From an uncultured Bacteroidales bacterium (lineage in GTDB: Bacteria; Bacteroidota; Bacteroidia; Bacteroidales; Paludibacteraceae), in NCBI GenBank assembly GCA_900317345.1, contig ONGK01000002.1:48428-112427 (forward strand): a stretch of 64,000 bases of DNA. Direction: 5' to 3'. A model generated the notes under the pieces. The model did not search any database. It was not told the origin of the DNA and saw only the letters and a list, made by a program, of their open reading frames with translations. Positions 17,448-25,557 of the stretch are shown here, piece by piece. Position 1 is the first letter of the stretch. Each line of letters begins with the position of its first letter. Made by a program: the position numbers and the translations under genes.

Positions 17448-18773
17448 TTACAAATTCCGTACAGCGTTCATAAACTGCTCGCCGCGGTCTTCGTAGGATT
17501 TGAAAAGATCGAACGATGCGCAGCAGGGTGATAGCAGTACTGTATCGCCTTCCTTGGCAGCATGGTATGCGCCCTGTATGGCGTCGTGCAAATTATCGGT
17601 GTCGATGATAGTTATCGGTTGTTTGCCGTCGGCTGTTAGCTTTTGGTTTAATTGCCCGAAATGCTCGCGCAACTTCTCGTTATGCAGCCCCATGAACACT
17701 AATGTATGGCATTTCTCGCCTACCAAATCGTCTATCTCGCTATAGTCGTTGCCTTTGTCTTTTCCGCCAAGGATGAGCACGGTAGGCGTGGTCATGGACT
17801 CTAACGCGTACCAGCATGAGTTGACATTCGTCGCCTTGCTATCGTTAATCCATCGCACGCCGCGCACGGTAGCTACATACTGCAAGCGGTGCTCCACGCC
17901 CTTGAAACTCATCAGACTCTCGCGGATGACATCTTTCTTGATATTCAGCACATTAGCAGCAATAGTGGCAGCCATCGAGTTCAGCACGTTATGCCGTCCC
18001 TTGAGCGCCAACTCGTCTTCGCCAATAGGTAGCGGATTCGGGCAAGTGAAACCATAAGGATAGAGCGTCGCACCGATGGCGTGATTTTCCCGGAGTGTCC
18101 GGAGACATCTATCAATAACCGGGTCTTCCGCCCAGTAAATGAAGGCATCGTCGGCTGTCTGATTGCGTGTGATGCGGAACTTGGCATCGACATAGTTCTG
18201 GAATTTGAAATCATAGCGGTCCAGATGGTCCGGCGTGATGTTCAGCAAGATGGCGATATCGGCTTTGAAATCGTACATGTTGTCCAATTGGAAGGACGAT
18301 AGCTCAATCACATAATAATCATGGTCCTCATGCGCCACTTGCAAGGCCAGCGAATTACCGATATTGCCCGCCAGACCTACATTGAGTCCTGCCTGCTTCA
18401 GGATATAGAAAATCAGCGAAGTAGTGGTCGTCTTGCCGTTCGAACCCGTGATACAAATCATCTTGGCGTTCGTGTAACGTGCCGCGAACTCTATCTCCGA
18501 AATGATAGGCGTGCCTTGTGCCTGCAATTTCTGAATGAGCGGCGCCGTCAACGGGATACCCGGTGACTTGATGATTTCGTCCGCATTGAGAATGAGTTCC
18601 TCGCTATGCTTGCCGTCTTCCCATTTGACGCCGTTCTGGTCCAGCAACGCACGGTACGGCTCACTAATCGTACCGCAATCGCTCACGAACACGTCGAAGC
18701 CTTTCTCCTTGGCGAGGATAGCTGCTCCCGAGCCGCTTTCCCCCGCGCCTAATACAACAATTCGCTTATTCAT
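17448..18773 (-). CDS. murD: UDP-N-acetylmuramoyl-L-alanine--D-glutamate ligase
   Basis: Cytoplasmic ATP-dependent ligase adding D-Glu to UDP-MurNAc-L-Ala in peptidoglycan precursor synthesis. 441 residues. N-terminal dinucleotide-like domain (VVLGAGESGSGAA), ATP loop ITGSNGKTTT at residues 109-118, central-domain motif NITPDHLDRY, and C-terminal ligase domain with GGKDKGNDYSE and LLSPCCASFDLFKSYEDRGEQF. Last gene of the local dcw cluster: a terminator follows and no ftsW, murG, murC, ftsQ, ftsA or ftsZ is present. 16 nt behind mraY, the gap and the mraY stop being made of a word repeat. Confidence 0.97.
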   Translation of the reverse strand: MNKRIVVLGAGESGSGAAILAKEKGFDVFVSDCGTISEPYRALLDQNGVKWEDGKHSEELILNADEIIKSPGIPLTAPLIQKLQAQGTPIISEIEFAARYTNAKMICITGSNGKTTTTSLIFYILKQAGLNVGLAGNIGNSLALQVAHEDHDYYVIELSSFQLDNMYDFKADIAILLNITPDHLDRYDFKFQNYVDAKFRITRNQTADDAFIYWAEDPVIDRCLRTLRENHAIGATLYPYGFTCPNPLPIGEDELALKGRHNVLNSMAATIAANVLNIKKDVIRESLMSFKGVEHRLQYVATVRGVRWINDSKATNVNSCWYALESMTTPTVLILGGKDKGNDYSEIDDLVGEKCHTLVFMGLHNEKLREHFGQLNQKLTADGKQPITIIDTDNLHDAIQGAYHAAKEGDTVLLSPCCASFDLFKSYEDRGEQFMNAVRNL

Positions 18774-18803
18774 TTTTATCTTTCGTCTTTTATCTTATTT
18801 TCA
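18774..18803. repeat. Word repeat at mraY/murD junction
   Basis: Coding-strand words gaaaataagataaaag / acgaaagataaaa span the last codons and stop of mraY and the whole gap to the murD ATG. The mraY stop codon (TAA) is inside the repeat. Confidence 0.65.
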
Positions 18804-20073
18804 AAGTTAATATGGTTATGGCTGCTAAGATCAGCGTCACGATGCAGAAACGCAGCACGATTTTCGTTTCATGATGCAGATTGCTACCGCCTTTGAATTT
18901 GATGATACAACTCGGATCATTCTTCAGTACCTGCTCCACGGATGTGCGGAAATGGTCATGGAGCGGCGTGCGTTTCCAGATACGGACGTGCTGTCCGCGT
19001 TTCTTATAGAATTTATATACCTGCGTCTGAATAATAACGCTGATGCTCTCCATCAGGAATACGCCGCAGAGCACAGGAATCAGTAACTCCTTGTGAATCA
19101 CCATCGCGCATACACCGATGATGCCGCCTACCGTCAAACTGCCCGTGTCGCCCAGGAAAACCTGTGCCGGGAAACCGTTGAACCAGAGGTAACCGACCAG
19201 CGCACCCACGAACGAAGCGAGGAAGACTACTATCTCTTCGCTGCCCGGGATGTACATCACATCGAAATACTCCGCCCAGACCACACTACCGCTTGTGTAG
19301 GCAAGTATCAGAAGCGCCACGCCGATGATGGCGGAGTTACCTGCGCACATACCGTCCATGCCGTCGTTCAGGTTCGCGCCGTTGGACACTGCTGCTACCA
19401 CAAACACAGTCAGCAGCACGAAGAAAATCCAGCCTGCGCGGTATTTATTTGAGTCGCCGAGCCATGAGAAGAGGTCCGCATAATTGAAGTTATGGTGCTT
19501 TACGAACGGAATAGTGGTCTGCGTGGACTTGATTTCCGGCGTCTTCTCAAATACCTCGATGTTGTTCTCGATGCGGTGCGTCACGGTCTCGCTGATAGAC
19601 ACAGCCGGACAGAAACGCAGCGTCAGACCTACGATGAGTCCCAGCGCCACTTGTCCGGCGATTTTCACCCATCCGTTCAAGCCGTCTTTGTTCTTCTTGA
19701 AGGTCTTGATATAGTCATCCGCAAAACCCAGCGCACCCATCAACAGCGTCGTGATGAGCATCAAAATCATATACACGTTGGACAACTTACCCAGTAGCAG
19801 GCACGGCAGCAGAATGGCCGTAATGACGATGATGCCGCCCATCGTCGGCACACCTTTTTTGCCCACATTGAACGGGTCGGTCTTCTCGTCACGCTGCGTC
19901 TCGCTGATATGATGGCGCTTCATGAAATTGATAAACCAGTTGCCGAACCAGATGCTCACGCACAGCGCAATGATGCCTGCGGTGATGGCGCGGAAGGAGA
20001 TGTAGGTGAATAATCGCGCACCTATCACATGCCCATACGCACTTTGTATCCACTCAAATAAATGATATAACAT
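18790..20073 (-). CDS. mraY: Phospho-N-acetylmuramoyl-pentapeptide transferase
   Basis: Inner-membrane enzyme that transfers phospho-MurNAc-pentapeptide to undecaprenyl phosphate, making lipid I. 427 residues, longer than the ~360 of E. coli because of a Bacteroidota-type insertion between residues about 158 and 218 (around VFEKTPEIKSTQTTIPF). Catalytic Asp pair GFADDYIKTFKKN at 119-120, third catalytic Asp in NGANLNDGMDGM, and a cytoplasmic-loop motif WKRTPLHDHF near the C-terminus. About ten membrane segments. 35 nt behind murE; that gap consists of an AT-rich word repeat. Confidence 0.97.
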   Translation of the reverse strand: MLYHLFEWIQSAYGHVIGARLFTYISFRAITAGIIALCVSIWFGNWFINFMKRHHISETQRDEKTDPFNVGKKGVPTMGGIIVITAILLPCLLLGKLSNVYMILMLITTLLMGALGFADDYIKTFKKNKDGLNGWVKIAGQVALGLIVGLTLRFCPAVSISETVTHRIENNIEVFEKTPEIKSTQTTIPFVKHHNFNYADLFSWLGDSNKYRAGWIFFVLLTVFVVAAVSNGANLNDGMDGMCAGNSAIIGVALLILAYTSGSVVWAEYFDVMYIPGSEEIVVFLASFVGALVGYLWFNGFPAQVFLGDTGSLTVGGIIGVCAMVIHKELLIPVLCGVFLMESISVIIQTQVYKFYKKRGQHVRIWKRTPLHDHFRTSVEQVLKNDPSCIIKFKGGSNLHHETKIVLRFCIVTLILAAITILTLKIR

Positions 20074-20076
20074 ATA

Positions 20077-20114
20077 ATTTCAAATTTTCAAATCTCAAAT
20101 CTAAAATCTCAAAT
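20077..20114. repeat. Word repeat at murE/mraY junction
   Basis: Coding-strand words ttgagattttagatttgaga, then tttgaaaatttgaaatt, fill the gap; the murE stop (TGA of catttgagat) is the first base group of the array. Confidence 0.75.
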
Positions 20115-21635
20115 GTTCGCATACTTGCGAACTTCCTCATGGTCGTCAAAATGATGCTTGACGCCTTTGATGATTTGGTAGTCCTCATGTCCTTTGCCGG
20201 CAATAAGGATAACATCGCCCTCTTGCGCCAGCGTGCAGGCTGTCTGAATGGCGGCCGCACGGTCTTCGATGACCAGTGTGCTGCGCAACTCCTCTGCCGT
20301 CAGACCGTCCGTCATATCTTTCAGAATATCCTTCGGTTCCTCGTCACGCGGGTTGTCGGAGGTTAGTATCAACTGCTCGCTGCCGCGTTTCGCTATCTGC
20401 GCCATCATCGGCCGTTTACCCTTGTCTCTGTTGCCGCCGCAACCGATAACTGTAATCAATTTTGGCTTTTGTCTTTCGTCTTTGAGCGCAGCGGTCTTTC
20501 GACTATCCAAAATCTCGCGTATCGTCTGAATCACATTCTCCACAGCGTCCGGCGTGTGCGCATAATCTACTATCGCGGTCCACCCTTTGCTGCTGCGAAT
20601 GGTCTCAAAGCGGCCGTTCACCGGTTTCAGTGTACTGAGTACACGCAGCACTTCTAATTCCTCGAAACCCAGACACATTGCTGCGCCGTAGATACAGAGC
20701 AGATTGCTCACGTTGAATCGTCCCACCAACGGCACAAACACTTCTTTCCCGTTGATATTCAGCATCATACCATCAAAGCCTTCTTCCAAAATCTGTGCCT
20801 TATAATCGGCCAACGAATGGGTGGAGTAGGTCTTCACCTCCGCCTTGCAGTTTTGGGTCATCACAAGCCCGTTCTTGTCGTCTTTGTTGGTCACCGCAAA
20901 CGCATTTTTCTTCAACCCGTCAAACAGCCGTTTCTTCGTGTCGCGGTAGTTGTCGAAGGTCTTATGATAATCGATATGGTCACGCGTCAGATTTGTAAAC
21001 AGCGCCCCGTCGAAGTCCAGACCGGCAATGCGTTCTTGCGCGATAGCGTGGCTGCTCACCTCCATAAACGCGTATGTACAGCCCGCATCCACCATCCTGC
21101 GTAACAAACCGTTCAGCTCAATCGCGTCCGGCGTTGTGTGCGTCGCGGCCACAGCTTCATCCTCGATATAATTGACCACCGTGGAAAGCAGGCCTGCTTT
21201 GTGCCCTAACGCGCGCACGAGTTTATATAATAAGGTAGCGATGGTCGTCTTGCCGTTTGTGCCCGTCACGCCTACCAGCGTCAGCGCTTTGCTCGGCTCG
21301 CCGAACCATTTGCTGGCTAACAGACCTAACGCCTTATCGGTGTTCTCCACCAGCACAAAAGTACATTGTCCATTGTCCATCGTCCTTTGTCCATTGTCCA
21401 TTGTCCTTTGTCCTTTGTCCATGTACTCTCTCTTGCTCAGCACTACCGCCGCCGCGCCTTGTGCGACACAGCCATCAATGAATGTATGTCCATCTACTGC
21501 TGTGCCCACCTGCGCAACAAACAGGTCGCCCGGACCTATCTTGCGGCTGTCGAAATGAATACCGTGAATCTCTTTGTCCGTGTTGCCGAACACTTCTAAC
21601 GGCTCAATCGCTGTCAATAATTCGGATAGAAGCAT
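20109..21635 (-). CDS. murE: UDP-MurNAc-L-Ala-D-Glu--meso-diaminopimelate ligase
   Basis: Cytoplasmic ligase adding the third stem-peptide residue in peptidoglycan synthesis. 508 residues. UDP-binding start (IHFDSRKIGPGDLFVA), ATP loop VTGTNGKTT at about 123-131, central-domain motif FTNLTRDHIDYH, and the DNPRDEEP motif diagnostic for meso-DAP as the added amino acid. Two in-frame word repeats distinguish it from other MurE proteins: residues about 71-91 (GQRTMDN repeated) in the N-terminal domain before the ATP domain, and RKTAALKDERQKPK in the linker before the C-terminal domain. Both fall in loops, so activity is probably retained. Confidence 0.96.
   Translation of the reverse strand: MLLSELLTAIEPLEVFGNTDKEIHGIHFDSRKIGPGDLFVAQVGTAVDGHTFIDGCVAQGAAAVVLSKREYMDKGQRTMDNGQRTMDNGQCTFVLVENTDKALGLLASKWFGEPSKALTLVGVTGTNGKTTIATLLYKLVRALGHKAGLLSTVVNYIEDEAVAATHTTPDAIELNGLLRRMVDAGCTYAFMEVSSHAIAQERIAGLDFDGALFTNLTRDHIDYHKTFDNYRDTKKRLFDGLKKNAFAVTNKDDKNGLVMTQNCKAEVKTYSTHSLADYKAQILEEGFDGMMLNINGKEVFVPLVGRFNVSNLLCIYGAAMCLGFEELEVLRVLSTLKPVNGRFETIRSSKGWTAIVDYAHTPDAVENVIQTIREILDSRKTAALKDERQKPKLITVIGCGGNRDKGKRPMMAQIAKRGSEQLILTSDNPRDEEPKDILKDMTDGLTAEELRSTLVIEDRAAAIQTACTLAQEGDVILIAGKGHEDYQIIKGVKHHFDDHEEVRKYANI
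20461..20500. repeat. Word repeat inside murE (C-terminal linker)
   Basis: Contains ttttgtctttcgtc followed by the shared 18-mer ctttgagcgcagcggtct at 20480-20497. The same 18-mer occurs twice in rsmH (24537-24554, 24581-24598). Encodes RKTAALKDERQKPK in frame. Confidence 0.85.
21361..21423. repeat. Word repeat inside murE (N-terminal domain)
   Basis: About six imperfect copies of gtccattgtcc / gtcctttgtcc in tandem. The coding strand gives DKGQRTMDNGQRTMDNGQ; the array has the effective period of 21 bp (7 codons) for the MDNGQRT peptide and contains no stop. Confidence 0.9.
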
Positions 21636-21637
21636 AT

Positions 21638-21664
21638 AATTTTTAATTCTTAATTTTTAATTTC
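21638..21664. repeat. Word repeat at ftsI/murE junction
   Basis: Coding-strand words aattaaaaattaagaatta with a further partial copy. The ftsI stop (TAA at 21659-21657) lies inside the array, which ends just before the murE ATG. Confidence 0.75.
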
Positions 21665-23453
21665 TTTTATCAAGATGGCGAACGCCGTCTCGATACACAT
21701 AGCACCCCGTGTATGCCATCGTCTTCTCAGCTATCACGCGTACGGTGGAACCGCAGTCCATGCCGGCGTCATACGGATATTGCGGGTCCTCTATCATGCA
21801 GATGCACGTGTAGCGCGGGTTCTCTTCCGGGAAATAGCCGACGAATGTCATTCGGTGATGACGACCCGAATATCCGTGTCCGGGGATATACAGCTGCGCG
21901 GTACCTGTCTTGCCGGCGATGCTCACCAGACTCGATTGTGCCTTTCGGCTCCATTGTTTCTTGGCGGCGGTGCCTAAATGGTCGTCCCATACCACGTCAT
22001 GCAGCGCACCTTGAATATCTTGCAGCGTACGGCTTCCGCAGATGGACGATTCCACCGTTTCCGGCCGGAAAGTACGCACATCCTCGCCGTTCTGTTGAAT
22101 AGACGTAACCAGCATCGGACGCATCATCCGCCCGTTGTTGGCGATGGCGTTGTAGAACATCAGCAGCTGCATCGGACTCAGCTCCACCGAATAACCGTAA
22201 CTCATCTTACTCAGCGTCACGGTGTCTCTCGGCACGTCGATACGCGCTTTCTCTGCGCCCGGTATCTCGCAATACACACTGTCGGTCAACCCCATTTTCT
22301 CTATCTTGCGGACGAACTTACGCGCCGACCCTTCGTAACTGCGGGTGATGAGTTTCGCCAAGGCGATGTTACTCGACACAGCCAGGGCTGAACGAACGGT
22401 TAGCAGCGTATCCATCGGGTGCGCGTCAGTATGCGTGACGGTGAAGTATTTCCATGGCTGCCTGTTCACGCTCACCGTGTCGGTGATGCGAATCTTGCCG
22501 TCATCCAATGCCGCCACCAAAGCGATGGTCTTGAAGGTCGAACCGGGTTCTACACGCTGCACGGCATGGTTCTGCGCCTCGTAGTATTCGCCGTCTTTCG
22601 AGCGGTCGAGGTTGGCGATGGCGCGAATATAGCCCGTCTGTGTCTCCATGAGGATGCAGCAGCCCCATTTCGCACTACGTTCGGCTGTCTTCACCATTAG
22701 CGCGTGCTCCACGATGTCCTGCAGGTTCGCGTCTATCGTCGTCACCACGTCCAGACCGTCCTGAGCCTCTTCAATAGGCACCGACTCATACCGTCCGCCG
22801 ATTTTTTGAATACTGCTCATGCCGTCAACGCCGCGCAACTCTTTGTCAAAACCTTTCTCCAAACCCGAGTTACCGCCACCGCCTTCACCGTAGATGCTGC
22901 CGATAGTGCGGCTTGCCAGAAGACCGTACGGCTTGATACGCCGGTGCTGGTCTTCAAAGAAAATACCGCTCTTGTATTTGCCTTTCTTGATCAGCTTGTT
23001 CTGCTCCAGAGCCTGTCGCTGAAGATAATTGATGCGGTGGTCGCACACGCGCAGACGTTTCTCGCCTTTGCGGTACGCGTGCAAGAGACGCGCTTTGTAT
23101 TCTGCCTGCGAATGCTCACCCACGATAGTAGCCAAGTCCAGAGCCAGCGTGTCTATATATTGCTTGAAAAGCGCACCGTTCTTCTGATGAAGCGCCTCCA
23201 CGCGCGTATCCATATATACATAGTATTGCGGCATACTGCTGGCTAACAGACGACCGTTGCAATCTAAAATATTGCCGCGGTTGGCTTGTATCGGACGGTT
23301 GGTCGGCACTTGTTTCTCCGCCACTTTGAGCCATGCTTCGCGCTCAACGGCCTGAATATAAATGATTTTGCCCACCACAGCAACAAAACCCAACGCTATC
23401 ACGATAAAGATTATCGCGAATCGCCATACAGTATTTCTTTGCTCGTCAGACAT
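21657..23453 (-). CDS. ftsI: Division-type transpeptidase (class B PBP, FtsI)
   Basis: Septal peptidoglycan transpeptidase anchored in the inner membrane. 598 residues. One N-terminal membrane helix (FAIIFIVIALGFVAVVGKI), a pedestal/dimerisation domain beginning RPIQANRGNILDCNGRLLA, and a transpeptidase domain with the active-site Ser in EPGSTFKTIA, the SxN motif SSN (SSNIALAKL) and the KTG motif in AGKTGTAQL. It ends shortly after the transpeptidase domain (YVYRDGVRHLDKRN), so the C-terminal PASTA domain found in many Bacteroidota FtsI proteins is missing. 3 nt behind ftsL and followed by a word repeat and murE. Confidence 0.96.
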   Translation of the reverse strand: MSDEQRNTVWRFAIIFIVIALGFVAVVGKIIYIQAVEREAWLKVAEKQVPTNRPIQANRGNILDCNGRLLASSMPQYYVYMDTRVEALHQKNGALFKQYIDTLALDLATIVGEHSQAEYKARLLHAYRKGEKRLRVCDHRINYLQRQALEQNKLIKKGKYKSGIFFEDQHRRIKPYGLLASRTIGSIYGEGGGGNSGLEKGFDKELRGVDGMSSIQKIGGRYESVPIEEAQDGLDVVTTIDANLQDIVEHALMVKTAERSAKWGCCILMETQTGYIRAIANLDRSKDGEYYEAQNHAVQRVEPGSTFKTIALVAALDDGKIRITDTVSVNRQPWKYFTVTHTDAHPMDTLLTVRSALAVSSNIALAKLITRSYEGSARKFVRKIEKMGLTDSVYCEIPGAEKARIDVPRDTVTLSKMSYGYSVELSPMQLLMFYNAIANNGRMMRPMLVTSIQQNGEDVRTFRPETVESSICGSRTLQDIQGALHDVVWDDHLGTAAKKQWSRKAQSSLVSIAGKTGTAQLYIPGHGYSGRHHRMTFVGYFPEENPRYTCICMIEDPQYPYDAGMDCGSTVRVIAEKTMAYTGCYVYRDGVRHLDKRN

Positions 23454-23456
23454 TTG

Positions 23457-23774
23457 TTATTTGTTAATTTTAGTCGGCGGCACAGTATTCTCTTGCAGCG
23501 CACTTCCGTTTATATGCAGGCTCTCTATCACTTGGCTCTGACGCGTTGCGTTGGTCAGTTGTGCGCTTATCGTCATGTAGCGGAATTTGGCGTCCAGCAT
23601 CTCTTTCTTCGTGTCCGTTAGACGGTGTTGCTGTTTGGCGGATTGATAACCCATTAGAATATACAGAAACACAAGCACAACAATCAATCCGATCAGCGGA
23701 TATTGCTCTCTGATTTTCTGGCTGCGCAGTTTGTCGCCGTTCAACCAACTTTGTATGTCATGTGCATCTGCCAT
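23457..23774 (-). CDS. ftsL: FtsL-like division protein
   Basis: 105-residue bitopic membrane protein in the ftsL position of the dcw cluster. Short basic cytoplasmic part (GDKLRSQKIREQYP), one membrane helix (LIGLIVVLVFLYILMGYQ), and a periplasmic heptad-rich stretch (LTDTKKEMLDAKFRYMTISA) consistent with the coiled coil that pairs with FtsB in the division complex. Start MADAHD at 23774, one base after the rsmH stop; an in-frame upstream start would overlap rsmH. Assigned mainly by position and architecture, because FtsL sequences diverge strongly. Confidence 0.85.
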   Translation of the reverse strand: MADAHDIQSWLNGDKLRSQKIREQYPLIGLIVVLVFLYILMGYQSAKQQHRLTDTKKEMLDAKFRYMTISAQLTNATRQSQVIESLHINGSALQENTVPPTKINK

Positions 23775-23775
23775 T

Positions 23776-24732
23776 CTATTTCTTTTCCGCCACGCGTAGT
23801 TTCGCACTACGGCTACGCGGATTCCGTTCTACTTCATCGGCTGAGGCTTCACGCCCTTTCTCGATAACATCAAACGGCGTCAGCGCGTTTCCGTAAAAAT
23901 CTTTTTCTATCGTGCCGTCCAAATTCCCGCTACGCAGGAAATTCTTCACCAGCCTGTCTTCCAGCGAGTGGTAGGTTAGTACAGCGATTCGACCGCCCGG
24001 TTTCAACAGGTCTCTGGCTGCCACAAGCATCTCTCGTAGCGCACCCATCTCATCATTCACTTCTATCCGCAGCGCCTGAAACAGCCGCGCCAGCTCTTTG
24101 CTCATTTCTGCCGGAATACGAGAGGCCGCTACCAACTCTTCTGTCCGCATAATCGGCTTCTCCGCCCGCGCCTTGCATATGTTCCGCGCAATACTGCGTC
24201 CATTCTTCAGTTCGCCGTAAAGCCACAGCACTCTCGCCAACTCCTCTTCGCTGTACCCGTTCACAATATCCGCAGCTGTACGTTTCGCCGTCTGGTTCAT
24301 CCGCATGTCGAGAGGTGCGCTAAAGCGGAAACTGAAACCGCGCTCCGGGCAATCGAAATGGTGAAAACTAACGCCCAAATCAGCTAACAGACCGTCTATC
24401 TCTTTCACCCCGTAATAATCCATCCAATTCCGCAAATACCGGAAATTGCTATGCACAAACGTCCATCGCTCATCGTCTATGGCATTCTTGAGAGCGTCCT
24501 GGTCCTGATCAAACGAATACAAATGTCCGCTTTGTACTTTGAGCGCAGCGGTCTTTTGTCTTTTGTCTTTTGTCTTTCTACTTTGAGCGCAGCGGTCTAT
24601 CTCCTCCAATATCGCCCTGCTATGTCCCCCGCCACCGAAAGTCACATCCACATACACACCATCCGGCTTGATATTCAAGCCTTCAATTGTCTCTTTCAGC
24701 ATCGCCGGTATGTGATAAACGGTAGCTTCCAT
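23776..24732 (-). CDS. rsmH: 16S rRNA (cytosine-1402-N4)-methyltransferase
   Basis: SAM-dependent N4-methylation of C1402 in the decoding centre of 16S rRNA. 318 residues. The start HIPAMLKETIEGLNI and SAM motif DVTFGGGGHSRAIL are family hallmarks; further motifs are LLADLGVSFHHFDCPERGFSF, LDMRMNQ and AVLTYHSLEDRLVKNF. After residue 46 about 23 extra residues (RCAQSRKTKDKRQKTAALKV and on to SGHL) replace the usual short turn before SFDQD; they are encoded by a word repeat at 24535-24598. The neighbouring Rossmann strand resumes normally, so this looks like a tolerated surface insertion. Confidence 0.96.
   Translation of the reverse strand: MEATVYHIPAMLKETIEGLNIKPDGVYVDVTFGGGGHSRAILEEIDRCAQSRKTKDKRQKTAALKVQSGHLYSFDQDQDALKNAIDDERWTFVHSNFRYLRNWMDYYGVKEIDGLLADLGVSFHHFDCPERGFSFRFSAPLDMRMNQTAKRTAADIVNGYSEEELARVLWLYGELKNGRSIARNICKARAEKPIMRTEELVAASRIPAEMSKELARLFQALRIEVNDEMGALREMLVAARDLLKPGGRIAVLTYHSLEDRLVKNFLRSGNLDGTIEKDFYGNALTPFDVIEKGREASADEVERNPRSRSAKLRVAEKK
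24535..24598. repeat. Word repeat inside rsmH
   Basis: tactttgagcgcagcggtct occurs at 24535-24554 and again at 24579-24598; between them are three to four copies of ttttgtc. All in frame with rsmH. The 12-mer gcgcagcggtct recurs in murE and mutS2. Confidence 0.92.
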
Positions 24733-24746
24733 TTTCGGACAAATCT

Positions 24747-24801
24747 TTAGTTCTTCTTTAGTTCTTTCTTAGTTGTTATTTAGTTCTTCCTTAGTCCTTA
24801 C
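24747..24801. repeat. Word repeat in mraZ/rsmH spacer
   Basis: Imperfect tandem copies of ttagttcttctttagttcttt with variants ttagttgtta and ttagttcttccttagtcc, filling most of the 92-bp spacer. No promoter or start codon is evident in it. Confidence 0.8.
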
Positions 24802-24824
24802 CGAGACCATTACGTGACGTTTCC

Positions 24825-25286
24825 CTACGGTTTAACTTCTGTCCGTTTCATCTTAGCCCGCAGACGTGCCGCCAATTCGGTCTGGCTCAGGCGCTTAGCA
24901 GCAAAGGTCTCCGGTGCCCAAAGCGCAAAACGGTTCAGCATGCCGACAAACAGCACGTCCTGTTGCGCTCCTATGGTCTCCAGATTTTTCTTCTGAAGCA
25001 AAATACGGCCCTGACCATCCAACTCAAAATACTCTGCATCGGCCATGAATTGCATCAGAATGAGCTGGTCCTCCGGGTCCCACTCGTCGAGCGTCTGGCG
25101 CAACTGCTCCACTTTCTCATTCCATATATGCTCAGGATAGAACATCAGACATTCATTGTCCGTGTCCCGACGCATCACAATTCGCTTCGATTCCGCTTCC
25201 GCCAAAATCTTACGATAAGCTGCAGGGACGAAGATGCGCCCCTTCTCGTCCAACCGTGCTTCAATATTTCCGATAAATGTCTGCAT
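24825..25286 (-). CDS. mraZ: Transcriptional regulator MraZ
   Basis: First gene of the dcw cluster, 153 residues, two AbrB/SpoVT-like DNA-binding repeats: the first at FIGNIEARLDEKGRIFVPAAYRK in residues about 3-25, the second around YFELDGQGRILLQKKNLETI. In E. coli MraZ represses its own cluster by binding direct TGGGN repeats spaced 5 nt apart near the promoter. The start MQTFIGN at 25286 is the family start; in-frame upstream codons lie in the promoter. A matching operator candidate overlaps the promoter (25340-25354). Confidence 0.95.
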   Translation of the reverse strand: MQTFIGNIEARLDEKGRIFVPAAYRKILAEAESKRIVMRRDTDNECLMFYPEHIWNEKVEQLRQTLDEWDPEDQLILMQFMADAEYFELDGQGRILLQKKNLETIGAQQDVLFVGMLNRFALWAPETFAAKRLSQTELAARLRAKMKRTEVKP

Positions 25287-25312
25287 TTTCACCACTTTGA
25301 TTAAAATTCGCT

Positions 25313-25347
25313 GCAAAGATACAAAAAATATTTGATATAACCCACAA
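25313..25347 (-). promoter_or_regulatory. mraZ (dcw cluster) promoter
   Basis: TATCTTTGC at 25321-25313. The best TTG is at 25347-25345, 23 nt away and longer than the 20 nt seen elsewhere, so the upstream element is weak. The spacer half (atatcaaatattttttgta) is nearly identical to that of the tetR promoter. 26 nt lie between the -7 element and the start codon. Confidence 0.72.
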
Positions 25348-25354
25348 TTCCCCA
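25340..25354 (-). promoter_or_regulatory. Probable MraZ operator
   Basis: Minus strand reads TGGGG-AATTG-TGGGT: two TGGGN boxes separated by exactly 5 nt, the arrangement bound by E. coli MraZ. It overlaps the upstream promoter element, which fits autorepression. Confidence 0.6.
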
Positions 25355-25557
25355 CAAAAAAAATTTTCAATTGTTTTATCAACAGGTTTTGAACAGCCAA
25401 ATACGTACTATAAATTGCATATTATCAATTTGTTATAAGAGTTATCAACATTTTAATAAAAATGTGGGGTAAAATGGAGCGTTCTTCCCGCTCGTTCCGT
25501 TTTGGACGTAAAAGGTACTGTTTTTTGTAAATAATAGCTGTAAGGACAAACCACTAT
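25355..25557. other. AT-rich intergenic region with DnaA-box-like sites
   Basis: No gene seen. Two same-orientation copies of ttatcaaca (25376-25384, 25442-25450) are one mismatch from the TTATCCACA DnaA box. A plus-strand TGTGGGG at 25463-25469 resembles the MraZ half-site. Part of a 329-bp gap between mraZ and the Ig-like lipoprotein gene. Confidence 0.4.

Noticed and set aside
21361-21423. CRISPR array
   Set aside because: Units are 10-11 bp, imperfect and directly adjacent, without spacers; no cas genes nearby.
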